Positions 1 through 9,632 of a stretch of DNA of 64,000 nt are shown here, in pieces. The stretch lies in contig JAURZL010000011.1 in the NCBI GenBank assembly GCA_030653365.1, forward strand, positions 124,001 through 188,000, written 5' to 3'. The notes beneath the pieces were generated by a model that saw only the letters and a program-made list of their open reading frames with translations, was not told the DNA's origin and did no database searches. The position numbers and the translations under genes are program-made. This DNA comes from Anaerolineaceae bacterium. GTDB taxonomy: Bacteria > Chloroflexota > Anaerolineae > Anaerolineales > Anaerolineaceae. The stretch's first letter is position 1; the number at the start of each line of letters is the position of its first letter.

Positions 1-1074
1 ATTTACAAGCTGGTACCTTTCACCAGCGCACACCTTGGATTATTGGAGGACGAAGATCACTTGATTGCCCGTCTCGCTCGTGGGGAGGAAAATTGGCCGG
101 AAGATAAGAAGTTTTTCGGAAAACGCTTCGACATCTTACAGGTTTCATCTTTTAGAGCTTTATTCAGTGAAAACAAGGTAGTCTCGATACCAGACACAAG
201 ATTAACTACCACATCCATATATTTTCCAGGATATGAATTTGTTGGTAGTTGGATCGCGATTCCCCTCAAGGCAAGTGATCAAATCATAGGCTTGTGTTTG
301 TTGGAACATGTTCAACCCCATTTCTTCACACCTGATTTAATCGAATGGGCAACAGCAGTCGCCAGTCAGGCTGCGATTGCCATTCAAAATGCATGGTTAT
401 TCGAACAGGTAAGGGATGGGCGAGAACAGCTGCAGGCACTCTCACGTCAATTGGTTGAAGTGCAGGAATCCGAGCGGCAGTATATTGCCCGCGAATTACA
501 TGATGAAGCCGGACAAACATTGGCTTCCCTGATGGTCGGATTAAAAGTAATGGAGAGTGAAAGCGCTGACCAGCAAGCAGTTATTGCTCGTAGCCGTGAA
601 CTGAAACAAATAGCTGATAGTGTATTGGAAAATTTACACCGGCTATCGGTATCTTTACGACCAGCTGCGCTTGATCATCTTGGGTTAATCGCAACATTGA
701 AGCAGCACACAGAAATGATAAGTCAACAACACAATCTTCCGATACAATTTGAAGTTGTGGGAAAAATAGACAGACTTCCTTCAGAAGTGGAAATTGCCAT
801 TTATAGAATCGTTCAGGAAGCCTTAACCAACATTGTTCGGCATGCCAGCGCGACCAGAGCCGATGTTTTATTAGAACAACATGGAGATTCAATGGTCGTA
901 ATTGTGGAAGATAATGGTGTTGGATTTGATGCAAAAAACCCGGTGGTCAATCATCTTGGATTAGTGGGTATGCAGGAACGTGCTACTATGTTAGGTGGAT
1001 TGATAACTTTTGAAAGCTCTACTGATCATGGATCAACGATAAAATTGGAGGTACCATGGCCATTCGAATCCTGA
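1..1074 (+). CDS. GAF-domain sensor histidine kinase, NarL/DegS type (5' truncated by window edge)
   Basis: The frame is open from the first base, so the N-terminus lies outside the window. The visible part begins inside a GAF-like sensory domain (to about base 400). A HisKA_3 dimerisation/phosphoacceptor segment follows, with the motif ARELHDEAGQ; its phosphorylated His is at bases 499-501. A HATPase_c domain comes next, with an N-box (EALTNIVRHA) and G-boxes (EDNGVGFD, GLVGMQER). This is the NarX/DegS/LiaS layout that phosphorylates NarL/FixJ regulators. The stop overlaps the start of the downstream response regulator by 19 bp, which supports a cognate pair. No transmembrane helix is visible in the part present. 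The signal sensed is unknown. Its position before the oxidase genes makes it a candidate regulator of them, which is inference only. Confidence 0.92.
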   Translation: MYKLVPFTSAHLGLLEDEDHLIARLARGEENWPEDKKFFGKRFDILQVSSFRALFSENKVVSIPDTRLTTTSIYFPGYEFVGSWIAIPLKASDQIIGLCLLEHVQPHFFTPDLIEWATAVASQAAIAIQNAWLFEQVRDGREQLQALSRQLVEVQESERQYIARELHDEAGQTLASLMVGLKVMESESADQQAVIARSRELKQIADSVLENLHRLSVSLRPAALDHLGLIATLKQHTEMISQQHNLPIQFEVVGKIDRLPSEVEIAIYRIVQEALTNIVRHASATRADVLLEQHGDSMVVIVEDNGVGFDAKNPVVNHLGLVGMQERATMLGGLITFESSTDHGSTIKLEVPWPFES

Positions 1075-1700
1075 TTGCAGATGACCACCGCATCATGCGT
1101 GCTGGACTTAAGTCACTTATGAACGCTGATGCAGGGTTAGAGGTAGTTGGTGAAGCAACCAACAGCGAAGAAGCTATGAGGCTTACACAGGAATTACAAC
1201 CTGACATCGTATTGATGGATATAGGCATGCCTGGGAATGAAAATCTAGAGGCCACCGGAAAAATCGCAGCTTTAGATCCTATGATCCGTGTTTTAATTTT
1301 GACAATGCACGAAGACAAAGCTATGCTGCAAGAATGCCTGCGCTTGGGTGCATCAGGATACATTATCAAACGGGCAGCGGAATCTGAACTGATTGATGCA
1401 ATTTATGCTGTGCAACGCGGTATGATCTATGTTCATCCTTCGATGATCCAATCATTGGTTGCTTTACCTCAAAAATCAAACATACATCACAAAGGTGATG
1501 AGGAGCTGACAGCTCGTGAGATTGAAGTACTGTTGTTGATTGTTGATGGAAACACCAATCGACAAATATCAGATAAATTACATATCAGTGTGCGCACGGT
1601 CGAAACCCATCGCTCCAACATTATGGATAAACTCAATCTTCACAGCCGGGTGGAATTGGTTCGCTATGTGAATGAGCATCATTTACACAAACTTCGTTAA
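1056..1700 (+). CDS. NarL/FixJ family response regulator
   Basis: A 214-residue two-domain regulator. The receiver domain (about 1-120) has the acidic pair D9/D10, phosphoacceptor D55 in VLMDIGMPG, T83 and K105. The C-terminal LuxR-type helix-turn-helix (about 150-210) carries ELTAREIEVLLLI and the recognition helix region ISVRTVETHRSNIMDKL. The start overlaps the upstream kinase gene, so the two are translationally coupled and form a two-component system. All active-site residues are present, so phosphorylation-controlled DNA binding is expected. Targets are not identifiable from sequence; the nearest downstream genes are the transposase-derived gene and the multicopper oxidase fusion. Confidence 0.95.
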   Translation: MAIRILIADDHRIMRAGLKSLMNADAGLEVVGEATNSEEAMRLTQELQPDIVLMDIGMPGNENLEATGKIAALDPMIRVLILTMHEDKAMLQECLRLGASGYIIKRAAESELIDAIYAVQRGMIYVHPSMIQSLVALPQKSNIHHKGDEELTAREIEVLLLIVDGNTNRQISDKLHISVRTVETHRSNIMDKLNLHSRVELVRYVNEHHLHKLR

Positions 1701-1717
1701 TTGAATTGTGATTCTTA

Positions 1718-1736
1718 ATCCGTAGAAATTACGGAT
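1718..1736. promoter_or_regulatory. Short inverted repeat ATCCGTA-5-TACGGAT
   Basis: Seven-base perfect arms (1718-1724 and 1730-1736) separated by five bases, in the gap between the response regulator and the transposase-derived gene. A related TCCGTAT string recurs at 1761 and also upstream of the second transposase-derived gene (about 9751). It could be a binding site for the adjacent NarL-type regulator or for the transposase-derived protein. That is inference; a chance repeat is possible in AT-rich DNA. Confidence 0.3.
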
Positions 1737-1809
1737 ATGGTATCCAAACACGTATTATTCTCCGTATAAAATTGTAAAAATAAATACTGGATTAATACTG
1801 TTTTCAGAA

Positions 1810-1841
1810 TGCCTGCTTCCATTTATTGTAAATGAGCAGGT
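1810..1841 (+). terminator. Two-part hairpin downstream of the two-component operon
   Basis: An outer 8-bp stem (TGCCTGCT with AGCAGGTA, one G-T pair) encloses a second stem (CATTTA/TAAATG). It is followed by a weak T-rich stretch. It may terminate the kinase-regulator transcript, or act as a leader hairpin of the next gene, whose ribosome binding site AAGGAG begins only 14 bases further on. Confidence 0.45.
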
Positions 1842-1866
1842 ATTTTGACTATTTAAGGAGACCTAA

Positions 1867-2715
1867 ATGGAGTTTGGTTCCAAATTGAACGTGAATATCC
1901 CGATTGAAACCTCCCAGGCAGCTCACCAAATTTACAATTCTCGGAATTACTATTTACGTATCGGGGACAGTTTAGCAAGCATTGCAAATCAAATTAACCT
2001 TTCTCTTTTCGATTCAACTTCCATACTGGATCAGGATACAACGTTTCGCCATGCACTCGTCAGTACATTTCAATATGCAGAACTATTACCCGATTCGCTT
2101 GCTTCCAGTGCTTCTTTGAAACGATTGGATTGGAAATATGCACTTTACTTGCCGGTAAAACATCCTGGTATTCATAAAAATTCTCTGTGTTATTTTCGAC
2201 AGGGATTATATTCTTCAAGCGAAGCCCTAAAAGAATTTGGAAATTTACTGCAAATAATTGCTGAATTTGGTTTGTATGACAACTTGAAGAATCGTTCCTT
2301 GGAACCTGGTGAAATGATTTCCATCCTCTGTCTGATTAATCGAATTTTTCGTCTTCAAGAAGCTATGAAAGCTGGATTAAGCCTGATCAGTTCCCTGGAA
2401 CCTGATTGGCTGGCAGGTCATATCTCCCCGCATTGGTTCAACCGCTATAAAACGGGACCATTTATTTCCGTTGATTATTTTAATCCAGCAGATTTACAGA
2501 CATACGCAGATCGAATCGGCAACGATATTTTTTCCCTTATTTCCTTGATCCAGGAAAAAGATTCACCTGTATTAGCAACCAGACCAGAAATTCAATCATT
2601 AATGCATTTATTCCAAAACCAATTCGATCAAAATGGGGAAATCATAATATGGAAAAACCACGGATGTGTTAATTGTGAAAGTAACGACCTTAAGGTCGAA
2701 GGAGGTCAATTATAA
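1867..2715 (+). CDS. Domesticated IS1182-type transposase N-terminal protein (copy A, no DDE catalytic domain)
   Basis: This 282-residue protein matches the non-catalytic half of IS1182-family transposases (DUF772 type) as I know them. It has the N-terminal IPIETSQAAHQ segment, FQYAELLPDSLAS (about 68-80), RLDWKYAL (86-93) and then LCLINRIFRLQEAM followed by LEPDWLAGHISPHWFNRY (177-194), the equivalent of the family's APDWL..PEW..RY block. The RTDST segment holding the first catalytic Asp in real transposases is replaced by SLEPGEMIS (about 144-152). The protein ends, after a CVNC motif (267-270), where the DDE domain should continue. AAGGAG lies 6 bases before the ATG. A paralogue with the same truncation precedes the second oxidase gene, so this is a maintained gene, not an IS scrap. 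A DNA-binding regulatory role is inferred. Confidence 0.8.
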   Translation: MEFGSKLNVNIPIETSQAAHQIYNSRNYYLRIGDSLASIANQINLSLFDSTSILDQDTTFRHALVSTFQYAELLPDSLASSASLKRLDWKYALYLPVKHPGIHKNSLCYFRQGLYSSSEALKEFGNLLQIIAEFGLYDNLKNRSLEPGEMISILCLINRIFRLQEAMKAGLSLISSLEPDWLAGHISPHWFNRYKTGPFISVDYFNPADLQTYADRIGNDIFSLISLIQEKDSPVLATRPEIQSLMHLFQNQFDQNGEIIIWKNHGCVNCESNDLKVEGGQL

Positions 2716-2722
2716 GAAAATG
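2699..2722 (+). other. Conserved SD-like element after transposase-derived gene A
   Basis: AAGGAGG, five bases, then TATAAGAAA and ATG. It covers the last codons and stop of gene A. Almost the same string follows gene B at 10733-10755, where it is wholly non-coding. The only reading frame it could serve here is a 19-codon open frame with an over-long spacing. Function unknown. Confidence 0.35.
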
Positions 2723-2863
2723 AGAACAAACCTTAAAAATGATTGTCGTCTGGCGGAAAAAATTCCCCATGTAGTTTGAAAAACTATCTTTCCACCCAAA
2801 TTTATTGAGAAGATATAAAAAAAATTAATAAAAACAGAAAGAAAAATCTAAAGGAGAACCAAG

Positions 2864-5800
2864 ATGTCTAAATATAAAATTATAAATTTATTGGTATTGA
2901 TGACCCTGGTCTTATCCCTCTTTATGAGTGGTAGCGATCAGGTACTGGCACAAACCACAACTCCGCCTGGGCAGGCAAATAAACCTGAAAAAAAGGATAA
3001 AATCACCCAGGCCGATCGTGATGCAGCGGCTGAACGCGCAGCTGCTGATGGTTTTACATTGGAAGCATCGGCTGTTGCTGCAATGGAAATGGGTGGAATG
3101 TCTGCACCACGCTACTTCAGCCATCCCAACTATGCCAACAGCCCGTTACCCAGAAATGTGGTTGCGGACTGGAATGCCATTGCACAGGATTTATTGCAAC
3201 CACAGATGGCTGGAATGCCAATGGCAATGGATGGTATTTCAATGGCTACGGCCTTTGTGTACCTTTCTTACATGCAGGCTGCTGTTTATGATGCACTCGT
3301 TGCGATTGAGGGAGGTTACCAACCGTATGCTTTTTCTGCAACTCCCAATCCAAACGCTTCGGTCGAAGCAGCGGTGTCCGCTGCTGCTTTTGGCGTGCTC
3401 AACCATTATGTTCCGAGTGTAACCCTTACCGGGATATACGATGCAATGGTAGCAGCTATTGCTGACAGTCCAGAGAAGGACGCTGGGATTGCTGTCGGTC
3501 AGGCAGCTGCTGATGCAATCATTGCATTACGTTCTGATGATGGTTTGCTCGAACCAGATACCTACACTGTTCCTGCACCTGGAATTGGTGTCTGGCAACC
3601 AAACGTGATGCCTGATGGTACAGTCGTTCCACCGGTAGATCCCTGGATGGCGAAATTAAAGCCTTTTTTGCGTTCTACACCTGATTTTTATCGCCCACCT
3701 GCGCCGTATGCCCTTGACAGCGCTGAATATGCTGCTGATTTAAATGAGGTCAAATCGCTTGGTGGCGCAATGAGTATGGACAGAACTCCAGAACAAACTG
3801 CAATAGCAAATTTCTGGACCACCAATATGGTCATTCAGATGAATGTTGCCTATCGTCAACTCGCAGAAACCCGCGGATTGAACCTGCTGGATACTGCTCG
3901 TTTGATGGCTTTGGGTAACATGGCTGCCAGCGATAGTTTGATTTTGACTTTTGATTCTAAATATACTTACAACTTCTGGCGCCCAATGGCTGCGATTCGT
4001 CAAGCGGATTTAGATGGAAACGATGCTACTACCGGAGATTCAACCTGGATGCCAGCAGTGATGACACCAAACTTTCCTGAATACATTACCGGTCATAGCT
4101 CCTTTATGTCAGCTCAGGCTGAGGTATTAACCCATGTGTTAGGCACAGATCTAATTGATGTTGATCTGACCAGTACTGCTACCAATACCACCCGCCATTT
4201 TAACTCTGCTTCTGAACTTAGAACGGAAGTTGGTAATGCCAGAATTTGGGGAGGATTACATTTCCGCACTTCAAATAATATTGCTGAAGGTTTAGGTCAA
4301 CAACTTGTAGTGGATGCTCTAGCAACTAACTTCGTTGCCGATCCGGGATCTGATACCGGTGTGCATGCTGCAGTTGCTGGTGGTATTCGCAAGTTTGTTG
4401 ATACATTGCCTGGTTTGGGCGCTGGAAGCGCAAATAACCTGGGGCAGTATATCCCGGTTGCAGTTGCTGATACGATAACTTACCCTGGTTCGGATTATTA
4501 CGAGATCGCAGTTGTGCAATATGAACAACAATTGCACTCTGATCTACCACCGACCTTATTGCGTGGGTATGTACAACTTTCAACCGGTGTGGTTCCAGGT
4601 GATCAGGTGTCATTGAGCAATGTACTTAAGGATGGAACACTTGTACCAACCGGGTTTAACGGAGTCACACCTCCTCACTACCTGGGACCAACCATTGTGG
4701 CCACCAAGGATAAACCAGTTCGCATCAAATTCTACAACCTGCTGCCGACCGGTGTGGATGGAAATCTCTTCATCCCGGTTGACACCACTGTCATGGGTTC
4801 TGGAATGGGTCAATATGCAGATATGACCATGGATACCAATCCACAAGTCCCGATGTGTGATATGGAAACAATCACCGATGATTGTTACACTGAAAACCGA
4901 GCTACCCTGCACTTACATGGTGGTATTTCGCCCTGGATCAGTGATGGGACTCCTCATCAATGGGTTACTCCAGCTGGTGAGAATACACCCTATCCTCAGG
5001 GTGTCAGTGTTGTCCCGGTTCCTGATATGGACGATTCAGGTGCAGATGATGATGGTGTCATGACTTTCTACTACACCAATCAACAGAGTGCCCGTTTGAT
5101 GTTCTACCATGATCACTCCTGGGGCATTACCCGCCTGAACGTGTATGCTGGTGAAGCTGCTCCTTACATCATCACCGATGAAACTGAACAGGCTTTACTT
5201 GACGCTGGTCTCATTCCAGGCGCTGCTGATACAATTCCACTGGTTATTCAAGATAAGACTTTTGTTCCTAGTATTGTCCAACTCGCTGAAGAAGACGAGA
5301 CCTGGGATATGACTCGCTGGGGTGATACTGGAGATCTATGGTTACCCCATGTTTACTCTCCTGCGCAAAACCCGGGTGATTCCTCCGGTGTCAACCAATT
5401 TGGACGCTGGGCGTATGGTCCCTGGTTCTGGCCGCCAACGATTGGCATTGATAATGGACCTGTGCCAAATCCATATTATGATGATACTTGTGACCCGGAT
5501 GTTACCTGGTGTGAACCGCCACTGATGCCAGGCACACCATACAATTCCATGGGTATGGAAGCTTTCATGGATACTCCTGTGGTGAATGGAACAGCTTACC
5601 CAACACTGGAAGTTGATCCTAAATCATACCGCTTCCGTGTCCTCAATGCTGCCAATGACCGCTTCTTCAACTTATCGCTCTATCAGGCAATCGATGCCAC
5701 TGGTGCAGTTTGTGATGGAACCATCGTCCCTGTGGCTGAATCAACCGGAGAGACCTGTACAGAGGTTGCTCTAGCGGATGTTGCAGCTGCATTGGATGAT

Positions 5801-8035
5801 CCGACTATCTTCCCCACACCCGTGAGTGGTTCTGAAGGTCCCGAGTGGATTCAAATTGCTAACGAAGGTGGTTTCTTACCAGCTCCGGCAGAATTACCAG
5901 CACAACCTACTACCTGGGTCAATGATCCCACATTGTTCAATGCTGGTAATGTCGACCTGCATTCATTACTGATCGCACCAGCGGAACGAGCGGATGTGAT
6001 TGTGGACTTTTCTGCTTTCGCTGGACAGACATTGATTCTCTATAATGATGCCCCAGCAGCCTTCCCAGCTCGTGACCCGCGCTATGATTACTACACTGGC
6101 GATGGTGATTTCCGTGACACCGGTGGTACTCCACCAACCTTACCTGGTTATGGTCCCAATACCCGTACAGTAATGAAGATTGTGGTGGCTGATATTGCAG
6201 CAGAGCCAGCATTTGACCGGATTGGGCTTGAGAATGCTTTCAAAGCCGAGAGCCTGGGTGGTTTGGGTGTATTCCAAAATGGTCAACACCCGATCATTGT
6301 CGGCCAGGGTGCTTACAACTCTGCATACGGAACATCTTTCCAAAATAATGGTCCAATGGCTGGTTTAGCACAAATCTTTGATACCTCCCTGACATTCAAT
6401 ACTCTTTCAGGCAACGAGCTGACCATGCCTTTTGAACCGAAAATGATCCAGGATGAAATGGGTGAAGCTTTTGAACATGAGTATGGTCGTATGAGTGGTA
6501 ACCTGGGTGTAGAATCACCCAATCCACAGGCTGGAAATCAGAATATGATTCTGTATGGCTTTACTTCACCACCCACGGAAATCATCAATGGAATTGAGTT
6601 ACCCCCTGGAGTAGACCTTCAACCAATTACTACAATTGATGATGGTACTCAAATCTGGAAGTTCACCCATAATGGTGTGGATACACATCCAATTCACTTC
6701 CACCTGTATGACGTGCAATTGCTCAACCGTGTTGGTTGGGATGGTATCATCCGTAAACCGGACTTGAATGAGTTGGGTTGGAAGGACACAGTACGGGTCG
6801 CCCCGTTGGAGGATACCATTGTCGCCTTGCGGCCTTTGATCCCGCAAATCCCCTGGGATCTTCCCAACAGCATTCGCCTATTGGATCCTTCCATGCCTGA
6901 TGGCGCAGTTATTGCCAGTTCCACCCAGGCAGAAGCTGCTGGATTGGTCCCAATGGCATTTGATCCCACGGGCGAACCGATCGATATTTTCAACCACTAT
7001 GTTAACTTTGGTTGGGAGTATGTGATGCATTGTCATATCCTCAGTCATGAAGAAATGGATATGATGCGACCGGTTGCCGTAGGTGTTGCTCCGTTGCCTC
7101 CTTCCAACCTAACTGCGGCTCGGACAGGCAATGGAAGAAATCGAATTGTGACGCTTAACTGGCTTGACAATTCCTTAAATGAAACTTCATTTACTGTTCA
7201 GCGAGCATTAACTCCGGATGGTCCTTTTGAAACGATTCAATTCATACAATCCTCATCTGGGCCGTCAGCTGGATCAACGATGTCCTATATTGACCCGATT
7301 GGTAACACCAACACTGTTTTCTTCTACCGGGTCTTTGCCAGCAATACCATTGGTGATACCTGGGATTACAGTGACCCTGCCATCAATGAAGGGGCAAGTT
7401 TCCCGGTCTTGAATCTCGATTCCGCTTACTCCAATATTGCATCATCTGGTTCAACAGCTCCAACACCACCTGCTGCTCCAACAAACTTATCAGCAACATT
7501 ACAGACTGGACCACAGGCATTGTTAACCTGGACAGATAATTCTAACGACGAGACTGGTTTTGTGATCGAGCGTTCAGTCGATGGAGTTAATTTCTCTGTA
7601 CTGGCACAGGTTGGTGCCGGAGTGGTCTCTTACACTGATACAACCATTTATGCTGGGTCCACCTTCACCTATCGGGTGAAAGCTGTGAATTCAGCTGGTT
7701 CATCAGCGTACTCGAACACAGCCAGTGTCTCGCTTGCATTACCAGCAGCTCCTTCCAATCTAACCGCTGGAGCAGTACGTCGCGGTAATAATGCACGCGT
7801 CACCCTTACCTGGGTAGATAATGCTGACAACGAGAATGGTTTCCGTATTCAATGGGCTTCTGATGCAGGCTTTGCTAACATCCTGATGACAACAACTGCC
7901 GCGGTAAATGCCACCACATTTACCACCAGCAACCTGAGTCGCAATACGGCATACTACTTCCGCATTCAGTCATTCAATGCTTCAGGTGATTCAGCATGGG
8001 TGAATGCATCACCATTCCCCATCACGACACCGTAA
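2864..8035 (+). CDS. Secreted vanadium-haloperoxidase-like / multicopper oxidase / FnIII fusion protein (copy 1)
   Basis: 1,723 residues. A Sec signal peptide spans 1-29 (likely cleavage VLA|Q). An all-helical PAP2/vanadium haloperoxidase-like domain (about 90-500) has the five vanadate-ligand positions: K366 and R373 in KYTYNFWRP, H411 in TGHSS, R460 and H466 in RIWGGLHF. A complete multicopper oxidase follows (about 560-1405), with HLHG (683-686), HDH (749-751), HPIHFH (1275-1280) and HCHILSHEEMDM (1389-1400). These supply all type 1, 2 and 3 copper ligands, with M1400 as the axial residue. Three FnIII domains end the protein (about 1410-1723); no LPXTG or anchor is seen. AAGGAG lies just before the ATG. 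The substrate is unknown; metal, phenolic or halide oxidation are options. The haloperoxidase domain could instead be a phosphatase relative, because the ligands are shared. Confidence 0.9.
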   Translation: MSKYKIINLLVLMTLVLSLFMSGSDQVLAQTTTPPGQANKPEKKDKITQADRDAAAERAAADGFTLEASAVAAMEMGGMSAPRYFSHPNYANSPLPRNVVADWNAIAQDLLQPQMAGMPMAMDGISMATAFVYLSYMQAAVYDALVAIEGGYQPYAFSATPNPNASVEAAVSAAAFGVLNHYVPSVTLTGIYDAMVAAIADSPEKDAGIAVGQAAADAIIALRSDDGLLEPDTYTVPAPGIGVWQPNVMPDGTVVPPVDPWMAKLKPFLRSTPDFYRPPAPYALDSAEYAADLNEVKSLGGAMSMDRTPEQTAIANFWTTNMVIQMNVAYRQLAETRGLNLLDTARLMALGNMAASDSLILTFDSKYTYNFWRPMAAIRQADLDGNDATTGDSTWMPAVMTPNFPEYITGHSSFMSAQAEVLTHVLGTDLIDVDLTSTATNTTRHFNSASELRTEVGNARIWGGLHFRTSNNIAEGLGQQLVVDALATNFVADPGSDTGVHAAVAGGIRKFVDTLPGLGAGSANNLGQYIPVAVADTITYPGSDYYEIAVVQYEQQLHSDLPPTLLRGYVQLSTGVVPGDQVSLSNVLKDGTLVPTGFNGVTPPHYLGPTIVATKDKPVRIKFYNLLPTGVDGNLFIPVDTTVMGSGMGQYADMTMDTNPQVPMCDMETITDDCYTENRATLHLHGGISPWISDGTPHQWVTPAGENTPYPQGVSVVPVPDMDDSGADDDGVMTFYYTNQQSARLMFYHDHSWGITRLNVYAGEAAPYIITDETEQALLDAGLIPGAADTIPLVIQDKTFVPSIVQLAEEDETWDMTRWGDTGDLWLPHVYSPAQNPGDSSGVNQFGRWAYGPWFWPPTIGIDNGPVPNPYYDDTCDPDVTWCEPPLMPGTPYNSMGMEAFMDTPVVNGTAYPTLEVDPKSYRFRVLNAANDRFFNLSLYQAIDATGAVCDGTIVPVAESTGETCTEVALADVAAALDDPTIFPTPVSGSEGPEWIQIANEGGFLPAPAELPAQPTTWVNDPTLFNAGNVDLHSLLIAPAERADVIVDFSAFAGQTLILYNDAPAAFPARDPRYDYYTGDGDFRDTGGTPPTLPGYGPNTRTVMKIVVADIAAEPAFDRIGLENAFKAESLGGLGVFQNGQHPIIVGQGAYNSAYGTSFQNNGPMAGLAQIFDTSLTFNTLSGNELTMPFEPKMIQDEMGEAFEHEYGRMSGNLGVESPNPQAGNQNMILYGFTSPPTEIINGIELPPGVDLQPITTIDDGTQIWKFTHNGVDTHPIHFHLYDVQLLNRVGWDGIIRKPDLNELGWKDTVRVAPLEDTIVALRPLIPQIPWDLPNSIRLLDPSMPDGAVIASSTQAEAAGLVPMAFDPTGEPIDIFNHYVNFGWEYVMHCHILSHEEMDMMRPVAVGVAPLPPSNLTAARTGNGRNRIVTLNWLDNSLNETSFTVQRALTPDGPFETIQFIQSSSGPSAGSTMSYIDPIGNTNTVFFYRVFASNTIGDTWDYSDPAINEGASFPVLNLDSAYSNIASSGSTAPTPPAAPTNLSATLQTGPQALLTWTDNSNDETGFVIERSVDGVNFSVLAQVGAGVVSYTDTTIYAGSTFTYRVKAVNSAGSSAYSNTASVSLALPAAPSNLTAGAVRRGNNARVTLTWVDNADNENGFRIQWASDAGFANILMTTTAAVNATTFTTSNLSRNTAYYFRIQSFNASGDSAWVNASPFPITTP

Positions 8036-8050
8036 CACCTGTATTAACCT

Positions 8051-8094
8051 TTTCAGGAAAGGGAGAAATCCCTTTCCTGAAATTTCATTTTTTT
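8051..8094 (+). terminator. Intrinsic terminator after oxidase fusion 1
   Basis: A perfect 14-bp stem (8051-8064 with 8069-8082) has a GAAA loop and is followed by a T-rich tract ending in seven T. It lies 16 bases after the stop codon, so the peroxidase downstream is probably transcribed from its own promoter or by read-through. Confidence 0.9.
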
Positions 8095-8151
8095 GGAGAT
8101 TCCCCATAAATCTTGAATGATATCTGATTTCTTGAACAGGGAGAGTTCAAC

Positions 8152-9597
8152 ATGAATAAGCTTATCTTTCTTCTGATGGGTTTCATTTTGGTAAGTGAAT
8201 TGATTATCGGTGGATACAATTCCACCGCGATCGCTCAGGATGCTGAGGAAATCAGCAGCCTGGAATTGTTAGGAAAAGCGATTTTCTTCGACGCTGATAT
8301 CTCACTAAATGGGACACAGTCCTGTGCCACCTGCCATGCTCCTGAGGTGGGTTGGACAGGTCCGGATGCACTGGTGAACCTGGAAACCGTTGTTTACCAG
8401 GGTGCATTACCTAACCATTTTGGCAACCGTAAACCTCCTGCTTCAGGTTACGCTGGAGACAGTCCGATCCTTTATTTCAGTGAGGAAGCTGGAGAATGGA
8501 TTGGCGGTATGTTTTATGATGGACGCGCTACTGGCGAGGTTTTAGGTGATCCATTAGCTGAGCAAGCTCAGGGACCATTCTTAAATCCACTGGAGCAGGC
8601 GATCCCCAATGCACAGGTATTGTGCGTCAAGATCAAACAAGCGGATTATGCTGATCTATTTAAAGAGGTTTGGGGAGACCGCTCTCTCGACTGTGCCAAA
8701 GATGTGGATGGAGTGTATGAACGCATTGGCAGATCTGTTGCCGCCTATGAAAGAAGTGCTGAGGTTAATCCCTTCAGCTCGAAGTTTGATCTTTTCTGGG
8801 ACAATGCAATCGCAGCTGGAAAAGATGTCACCAAAATCAAATTCACCTCTGGTGGCGGAGGCGGAATGGGTGGTGGTGGCATGGGACCCGGAGGTGGTGG
8901 TATGGGCGGTGGTGGAAATACTGATCCTTACCGCTGGCAGAATTATCGTGGTCTGGGTTTGACTGATTCTGAATTGCAGGGTCTGGCAGCCTTTAATGAT
9001 CCTAACCGGGCAAATTGCGCTTCCTGCCATTCCATCGAGCATGGCTCAGCTGGGTATCCCCTATTCACCAGTTTCACCTATGACAATGTTGGAATGCCGA
9101 AAAATCCAGATAATCCGTTTTATGCCATGCCTAAAGCCTGGAATCCCGATGGAGCAGACTTTGTGGACTATGGTCTGGGAGGATTTCTTCAGGGTGCTGG
9201 ATACACTAATGAGGTGTATTTACAGCAGCTGGGGAAATTTAAAGTACCATCTTTACGCAATGTAGATCTGCGGCCTTCAGATGACTTCCTGAAAGCCTAT
9301 GGTCACAACGGCTATTTCAAATCACTGGAGGACATCATTCTCTTCTACGCCTGGCGTGGATTAACCATGAATGGCGGCCTGGGAATGGGTGGCCGGGGAA
9401 TGGATGGATGCTCCGGTGGCGGAATGGGCGGCGGTGGCATGGGTGAAGGAGGATTCCATGAAATGATGTGTGATCCGGACCTGTTTCCAGCTCCAGAAGT
9501 CGACCAGAACCTTGCCCAAATGAATCACTTTAATATGATGGATCAAAACAATATCCTGGCTTTCCTCAAGACACTTTCAGATGGATTTATCGAATAA
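8152..9597 (+). CDS. Exported di-haem cytochrome c peroxidase / MauG-like protein with Gly-Met-rich inserts
   Basis: 481 residues with a signal peptide (1-29, TAIAQ). Two c-type haem sites are seen: C58-C61-H62 (CATCH) and C289-C292-H293 (CASCH), the arrangement of the bacterial CCP/MauG family. These reduce H2O2 or carry out high-valent haem oxidations in the periplasm or outside the cell. Two Gly/Met-rich low-complexity inserts (234-255 and 406-433) are not usual for the family. The first precedes the second haem domain and the second sits in the C-terminal part. The protein lies between two multicopper oxidase fusions on the same strand, which suggests a shared oxidative pathway, perhaps peroxide removal or electron acceptance. 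MauG-type cofactor maturation is an alternative. Confidence 0.9.
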   Translation: MNKLIFLLMGFILVSELIIGGYNSTAIAQDAEEISSLELLGKAIFFDADISLNGTQSCATCHAPEVGWTGPDALVNLETVVYQGALPNHFGNRKPPASGYAGDSPILYFSEEAGEWIGGMFYDGRATGEVLGDPLAEQAQGPFLNPLEQAIPNAQVLCVKIKQADYADLFKEVWGDRSLDCAKDVDGVYERIGRSVAAYERSAEVNPFSSKFDLFWDNAIAAGKDVTKIKFTSGGGGGMGGGGMGPGGGGMGGGGNTDPYRWQNYRGLGLTDSELQGLAAFNDPNRANCASCHSIEHGSAGYPLFTSFTYDNVGMPKNPDNPFYAMPKAWNPDGADFVDYGLGGFLQGAGYTNEVYLQQLGKFKVPSLRNVDLRPSDDFLKAYGHNGYFKSLEDIILFYAWRGLTMNGGLGMGGRGMDGCSGGGMGGGGMGEGGFHEMMCDPDLFPAPEVDQNLAQMNHFNMMDQNNILAFLKTLSDGFIE

Positions 9598-9632
9598 TTG
9601 ATCCTGATTTGCCTTAAAACAATTGAATATGA

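Noticed and set aside
2928-3422. Long alternative-frame open stretch inside the first oxidase gene (and similar ones such as 11961-12386 on the minus strand)
   Set aside because: Composition is that of a shadow frame; the overlapping frame encodes conserved enzyme motifs throughout.
8860-8925. Gly-rich repeats in the peroxidase gene as a possible CRISPR or tandem-repeat locus
   Set aside because: Repeats are short imperfect GGN/ATG codon runs inside a conserved reading frame, with no spacer structure.
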